Source: RUG14219 sp045538535
GTDB lineage: Bacteria > Cyanobacteriota > Vampirovibrionia > Gastranaerophilales > Gastranaerophilaceae
Direction: 5' to 3'
Length of the DNA stretch: 7,135 bases
Assembly: GCA_045538535.1 (NCBI GenBank)
Contig: JAZSRN010000001.1
Location: forward strand, 1 to 7,135
Part shown: in pieces, positions 4,683-7,135 of the stretch
Position numbering within the stretch: the first letter of the stretch is position 1
How the letters are laid out: each line of letters opens with the position of its first letter
Notes under the pieces: generated by a model
The model's input: the letters and a program-made list of their open reading frames with translations, nothing else
Databases searched by the model: none
What the model was told of the DNA's origin: nothing
Program-made: the position numbers and the translations under genes

Positions 4683-6203
4683 ATGGCTTTAAATGGAGTA
4701 TTTCAACGTCCATACACTGTACGTGATAACAACAGATTCGTCAAAAAAAGAGATGACGAAGAAAAATCTGCTGCCCATACACAAGGCCAAGAACAGAGTG
4801 GAAAAAATACCAAAAGTAAAGGCCTACAATATAGTGAAACTGAAAGAAAAACTCCTTATACAAATCCGAATGAAAATCGTCCGTCTTGGCAAGAAACGAG
4901 AGCGTTAATTCAAAGCCAAGCCCAAAATCGTCTTGCTTCTGCGAAAAATAATGTTAATGAGAATGTTTCTGCGCACTCTGATGTATTTGGTCAAAATTCA
5001 GCTTATGCAAACAGAAATTCAAATATAAATATTGCGCAAATTCTGAAAGATTTTAAAAATACTCAAGCCGCAATCGGAACTCCGGACAACTTGAAAGAAG
5101 AAGTTGCGGGCTATATTGATTTGATTGAAAAACAAGTTAAAAAAGATAATCCTAATATTAAATTAGTAAAATCTAACTTGAAAAATGCGGCTTCAATCCT
5201 TGATAATTATATTTCACAAACTTTAAATAAAGAGTCAAAAGTAGTTGAAAATTGGGTCGATGCGATTTTCTTGCAACAAGTGGATTTCAAGTATAATGAA
5301 TCTGATATCAACCCTCAGTTTTTGGTAAAATTTCCGGAGGGTTCTACTCAAGAGCAACCAGAAAATGTTAAGCCGGGAAAAAATATTCAAGATGAAGTTG
5401 CGGACAATATAGTTCAGAAAGAAACTAAGGCGTCAACAAATATTCCTGAGAACAAAGAACTTAAATCAATGTTTATTCAGGCAAAAAAATTGGCTTATGC
5501 AAAAGAGCCTAAAAAAGCTATAGCAAGTTTTGGTCAAGCTTTGCAAAAGGCAAAAGAAGTCGGAGATAATGAAACTGCCTCTCGTATATATTATGAAGTA
5601 GGTAAAATTTATGATTCAAATGACTATTATCCGCAAGCGTTGAAGAGTTATCATTTAGCAATAAAAGATACGGAAGACAATACATTAAAGACAAAGGCGC
5701 ACTTTTCAATGGCGCAGATTTATGATGATGTAAACAAAATTCAACCTGCGCTTGATCACTATTTTGTTTCAATCGGCTATGCCGGCGAAAATGACAATTT
5801 TGTTGCACAGTCAACTTCTTTGACTAAAATGGGCAATATTTATACAGATATGTATGAACAAGATGCGCTTGATTATTATCTGGTTGCCGAAGATTTGGCG
5901 GAGCAAACCGATAATGCAAAAATCAAAGGTTTTGTTTCTTCAAATATGGCGGTTGCTTATGACAAATTTGGGGAACCGCAAGAGGCTTTAAAATCTTATT
6001 CCAAAGCTGTTCAGCATTATACAGCAGCAGAAAGTCCTCAAAAAGTCGCTCAAAATTATTTAGGTGCGGCCGATATTATGGTGGAATACGGCAATATCGC
6101 AAAGGCAAAAGGGTTGTTGAAAAAAGCGCAAACCTTTGCAAACCAATGCGAAAATGGCGAACTTAAAAACGAAATTAGTTCAAAATTAGCGTCTTTATCG
6201 TAA
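4683..6203 (+). CDS. TPR-repeat protein with disordered N-terminal region
   Basis: A 506-residue protein without signal peptide or membrane segment, so probably cytoplasmic. Residues 1-110 are polar, rich in Asn, Gln, Lys and Ser, and likely disordered. Residues 115-200 are predicted helical (ILKDFKNTQAAI and onwards). A second polar linker spans about 215-257. From about 258 to the end come six tandem tetratricopeptide repeats at about 40-residue spacing, at roughly 258-291, 296-329, 335-368, 375-408, 415-448 and 455-488. They carry the small/aromatic pattern seen in AxxxYxxGKIYxxxxxYxxALxxY. The 40-residue period resembles LGN/kinesin-light-chain-type TPRs. TPRs bind partner proteins or peptides, so a scaffold role is inferred; the partner is unknown. 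The start is supported by GAGAGG at 11 bases and an upstream promoter. The 3' end is only 4 bases from the convergent glyoxalase-like gene, with no terminator visible. Confidence 0.85.
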   Translation: MALNGVFQRPYTVRDNNRFVKKRDDEEKSAAHTQGQEQSGKNTKSKGLQYSETERKTPYTNPNENRPSWQETRALIQSQAQNRLASAKNNVNENVSAHSDVFGQNSAYANRNSNINIAQILKDFKNTQAAIGTPDNLKEEVAGYIDLIEKQVKKDNPNIKLVKSNLKNAASILDNYISQTLNKESKVVENWVDAIFLQQVDFKYNESDINPQFLVKFPEGSTQEQPENVKPGKNIQDEVADNIVQKETKASTNIPENKELKSMFIQAKKLAYAKEPKKAIASFGQALQKAKEVGDNETASRIYYEVGKIYDSNDYYPQALKSYHLAIKDTEDNTLKTKAHFSMAQIYDDVNKIQPALDHYFVSIGYAGENDNFVAQSTSLTKMGNIYTDMYEQDALDYYLVAEDLAEQTDNAKIKGFVSSNMAVAYDKFGEPQEALKSYSKAVQHYTAAESPQKVAQNYLGAADIMVEYGNIAKAKGLLKKAQTFANQCENGELKNEISSKLASLS

Positions 6204-6207
6204 GTAT

Positions 6208-6579
6208 TTATTTAATAATTTCGATTTCATTTCCATCAGGGTCTTTAATGAATGCAATTGTGGCATCAATTTGAGGCATATAATAAGGTTCGTATAAGTA
6301 TTCTATACCAAATTCTTTCATACGTTCTTCAAAAACTTCAAACGAGTCAATCCCAAATGCAAAATGTCCAAAACAATTGCCGTTATCGTATCCTTCGTGT
6401 GGGGTTTTGAAATTTGCGGTTAATTCAATTTGTGCAACTTCGTCTTCATCGGTTAAATAGTAAAGTCTGCAATCGTCTAAATCAACTGTATGGGTTAAAT
6501 TTAGTTCTAAAAAATCTCGGTAAAATTTTAAAGAGTCTTCAATATCTTTTACTCTAATCATTGCGTGTAAAAATCTCAT
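6208..6579 (-). CDS. gloA: glyoxalase I-like VOC-family metalloenzyme (lactoylglutathione lyase)
   Basis: A 123-residue cytoplasmic protein of the vicinal-oxygen-chelate fold. Glyoxalase I isomerises the hemithioacetal of methylglyoxal and glutathione to S-lactoylglutathione, detoxifying a glycolytic by-product. All four metal ligands of the E. coli enzyme have counterparts: H5 in FLHAMIRV, E52 in QIELTANF, H72 in FGHFAFGID, and E120 in DPDGNEIEII. R9 and N56 match thiol-contact residues. The two beta-alpha-beta-beta-beta units cover about 3-55 and 70-121. Length is slightly under the usual 130-135. The start at ATG 6579 is chosen because a strong GGAGG (6584-6588) lies 4 bases upstream; the longer reading to 6651 has no such site and an unrelated N-terminus. 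Whether this organism makes glutathione cannot be seen here, so another thiol or another VOC reaction is possible. Confidence 0.85.
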   Translation of the reverse strand: MRFLHAMIRVKDIEDSLKFYRDFLELNLTHTVDLDDCRLYYLTDEDEVAQIELTANFKTPHEGYDNGNCFGHFAFGIDSFEVFEERMKEFGIEYLYEPYYMPQIDATIAFIKDPDGNEIEIIK

Positions 6580-6669
6580 AATACCTCCTTTTTTATAATA
6601 GTAACATAAAAATCTGTTGGAAGAGAAATTTGTCTGTAAATGAAATCGCATTAGTTTTTTATATAAGTC

Positions 6670-6698
6670 TTGTCATTTGTTAAAAAATTTGATATAAT
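6670..6698 (+). promoter_or_regulatory. near-consensus sigma-70-type promoter
   Basis: TTGTCA (6670-6675, 5 of 6) is separated by exactly 17 bases from a perfect TATAAT (6693-6698). It is the best promoter match in the window. The expected start site is near 6705, which coincides with an ATG. It is divergent from the glyoxalase-like gene and points into a region with no convincing gene. Confidence 0.7.
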
Positions 6699-6704
6699 GG
6701 GTAT

Positions 6705-6830
6705 ATGGTAAATATGCGTCTGAGTAGTATGAACATAGATTTTATTGAAAAAGTTGGGGGTTCGAAATTGCCCGAAACCCTTGCTATGACTGCATTTGCG
6801 CCTACGGGGGGGGGGGCAATCCAAGCGTAG
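6705..6830 (+). CDS. doubtful 41-codon ORF with internal poly-G run, possibly leaderless or a gene remnant
   Basis: ATG 6705 lies 7 bases after the TATAAT of a strong promoter, so the transcript could be leaderless. In-frame ATGs also occur at 6714 and 6729. The 41-residue product includes MNIDFIEKVGGSKLPETLAM, then reaches an 11-G run encoding Gly, and stops at TAG 6828. No Shine-Dalgarno precedes any of the starts. Loss of one G would join the frame to a longer one ending at 7017 (stop), giving a roughly 100-residue Gly/Arg/Cys-rich product that looks like translated repeat DNA. I recognise no family. It may be a genuine small peptide, the 5' stub of a gene interrupted by repeat DNA, or untranslated. 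Confidence 0.25.
   Translation: MVNMRLSSMNIDFIEKVGGSKLPETLAMTAFAPTGGGAIQA
6806..6816. repeat. G11 homopolymer tract
   Basis: Eleven consecutive G in an otherwise AT-rich genome region, about 100 bases downstream of the likely transcription start. Such tracts change length by strand slippage during replication and are also prone to sequencing and assembly error. Its effect on the surrounding reading frame is covered in the findings. Confidence 0.9.
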
Positions 6831-6876
6831 AGCGGGTTTGCGCCCTATTGGGTGCCTAAAACCCAGTAATATCAAC

Positions 6877-6909
6877 GTTTTTAAAAACCTAATTGTTATA
6901 CAATTAGGT
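6877..6909 (-). terminator. weak terminator-like hairpin
   Basis: A perfect 10-bp stem ACCTAATTGT (6887-6896) / ACAATTAGGT (6900-6909) has a 3-base loop. On the - strand it runs into TTTTT and overlaps the palindrome GTTTTTAAAAAC (6877-6888). Only 3 of 10 pairs are G-C. It could stop a - strand transcript arriving from the right, before the glyoxalase-like gene; the symmetry leaves the direction uncertain. Confidence 0.4.
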
Positions 6910-7090
6910 ACTTTGTCATGCAGAAAATTTGGGCGTGGAAGTCCTAATAAAGATGGCGGGATTTGCCCCCTTCTTGGCTGTCTTGGATTTGCTCCGCGCT
7001 CGGGAAGTTTCGCATAGGTGGCAAAGCCACAGCAAGCTCAGTTCCCTCGCTATCCGGACTCGTTTCACTCCGTCCGTCCACAAATCCGCT

Positions 7091-7107
7091 CCCCCCAGAG
7101 GGGGGGG
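7091..7107. repeat. C6-AGA-G8 inverted homopolymer repeat
   Basis: Six C, then AGA, then eight G. This gives a short GC-only hairpin (flanking T and A could add a pair) and a second poly-G run near the window edge. Like the G11 tract it is length-unstable in principle. No gene is associated with it inside the window. Confidence 0.7.
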
Positions 7108-7135
7108 ATCCGGTATCGGCAGAGTCCGTTTGGGG

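Larger units (their letters stand above)
6831..7135. repeat. GC-rich non-coding stretch with short inverted repeats, probable dispersed repeat
   Basis: No credible gene is visible. The last 175 bases are about 60% GC, against the mid-30s in the neighbouring genes. Visible structure includes an AT-rich 10-bp hairpin (6887-6909), GTGGC-AAA-GCCAC (7018-7030), CGGA/TCCG in 7054-7071, and a C6-AGA-G8 inverted repeat (7091-7107). GGGGCAATCCAAG near 6813 is an imperfect inverse of CTTGGATTTGCTCC near 6982. Composition and style resemble the GC-rich left edge of the window, although I see no long exact match between the two. A dispersed repeat family is inferred. Confidence 0.5.

Noticed and set aside
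5518..5814. Open frame of 98 codons on the - strand
   Set aside because: Fully antisense to the TPR repeats, with no start signal; the repeated Leu/His pattern simply mirrors the TPR codons.
6580..6651. 24-residue extension of the glyoxalase-like gene
   Set aside because: The strong GGAGG at 6584-6588 places the start at 6579, and the extension runs through upstream leader sequence.
6651..6875. 74-codon open frame on the - strand
   Set aside because: It crosses the poly-G tract, and the strong promoter on the opposite strand; composition is repeat-like and no ribosome site is seen.
6887..6909. CRISPR-like or attachment repeat
   Set aside because: It is a single 10-bp hairpin with no second spaced copy, so neither a CRISPR array nor an att pair is supported.

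Overview
The window looks like a piece of an AT-rich bacterial chromosome, most likely from a gut metagenome. The closest fit I can suggest is a non-photosynthetic relative of Cyanobacteria (Gastranaerophilales / Melainabacteria). This rests on three things: a pilin-like protein with an AFTLAEVLITLAI-type start, the AT-rich codon use of the body genes, and a tRNA gene without an encoded CCA end. It is an inference from pattern recognition, not a proven assignment.

Layout. Bases 1-811 carry a type IV pilin-like (prepilin) gene on the + strand. Its first ~240 bases are about 55% GC and the rest is AT-rich. Bases 812-1020 hold a 16-bp duplicate of a tRNA 3' end, an intrinsic terminator and a complete tRNA-Val(GAC) gene on the - strand. 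From 1182 to 4437 all genes run on the - strand: a small secreted His-rich protein, a CheR-like SAM-dependent methyltransferase, a CtpA-type S41 processing protease with a PDZ domain, and a double zinc-ribbon protein. Hairpin terminators end the protease and zinc-ribbon genes, and another lies after the His-rich gene. These are therefore mostly separate transcription units, not one operon. A divergent promoter region (4438-4682) separates the zinc-ribbon gene from a + strand TPR-repeat protein (4683-6203). That gene converges, with a 4-bp gap, on a - strand glyoxalase I-like gene (6208-6579).

The last ~550 bases contain no convincing gene. A near-consensus + strand promoter (6670-6698) leads into a 41-codon ORF containing an 11-G run. 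A GC-rich stretch (about 60% GC in its last 175 bases) rich in short inverted repeats follows. The GC-rich, hairpin-bearing ends of the window contrast with the AT-rich genes between them and look like copies of dispersed genomic repeats.

The core genes are ordinary housekeeping or envelope functions: protein processing, methylglyoxal detoxification, TPR scaffolding. I do not see a defence system, CRISPR array, transposase or integrase. The most interesting signals are the mosaic pilin 5' module, the tRNA-end duplication and the promoter plus poly-G tract at the right end.
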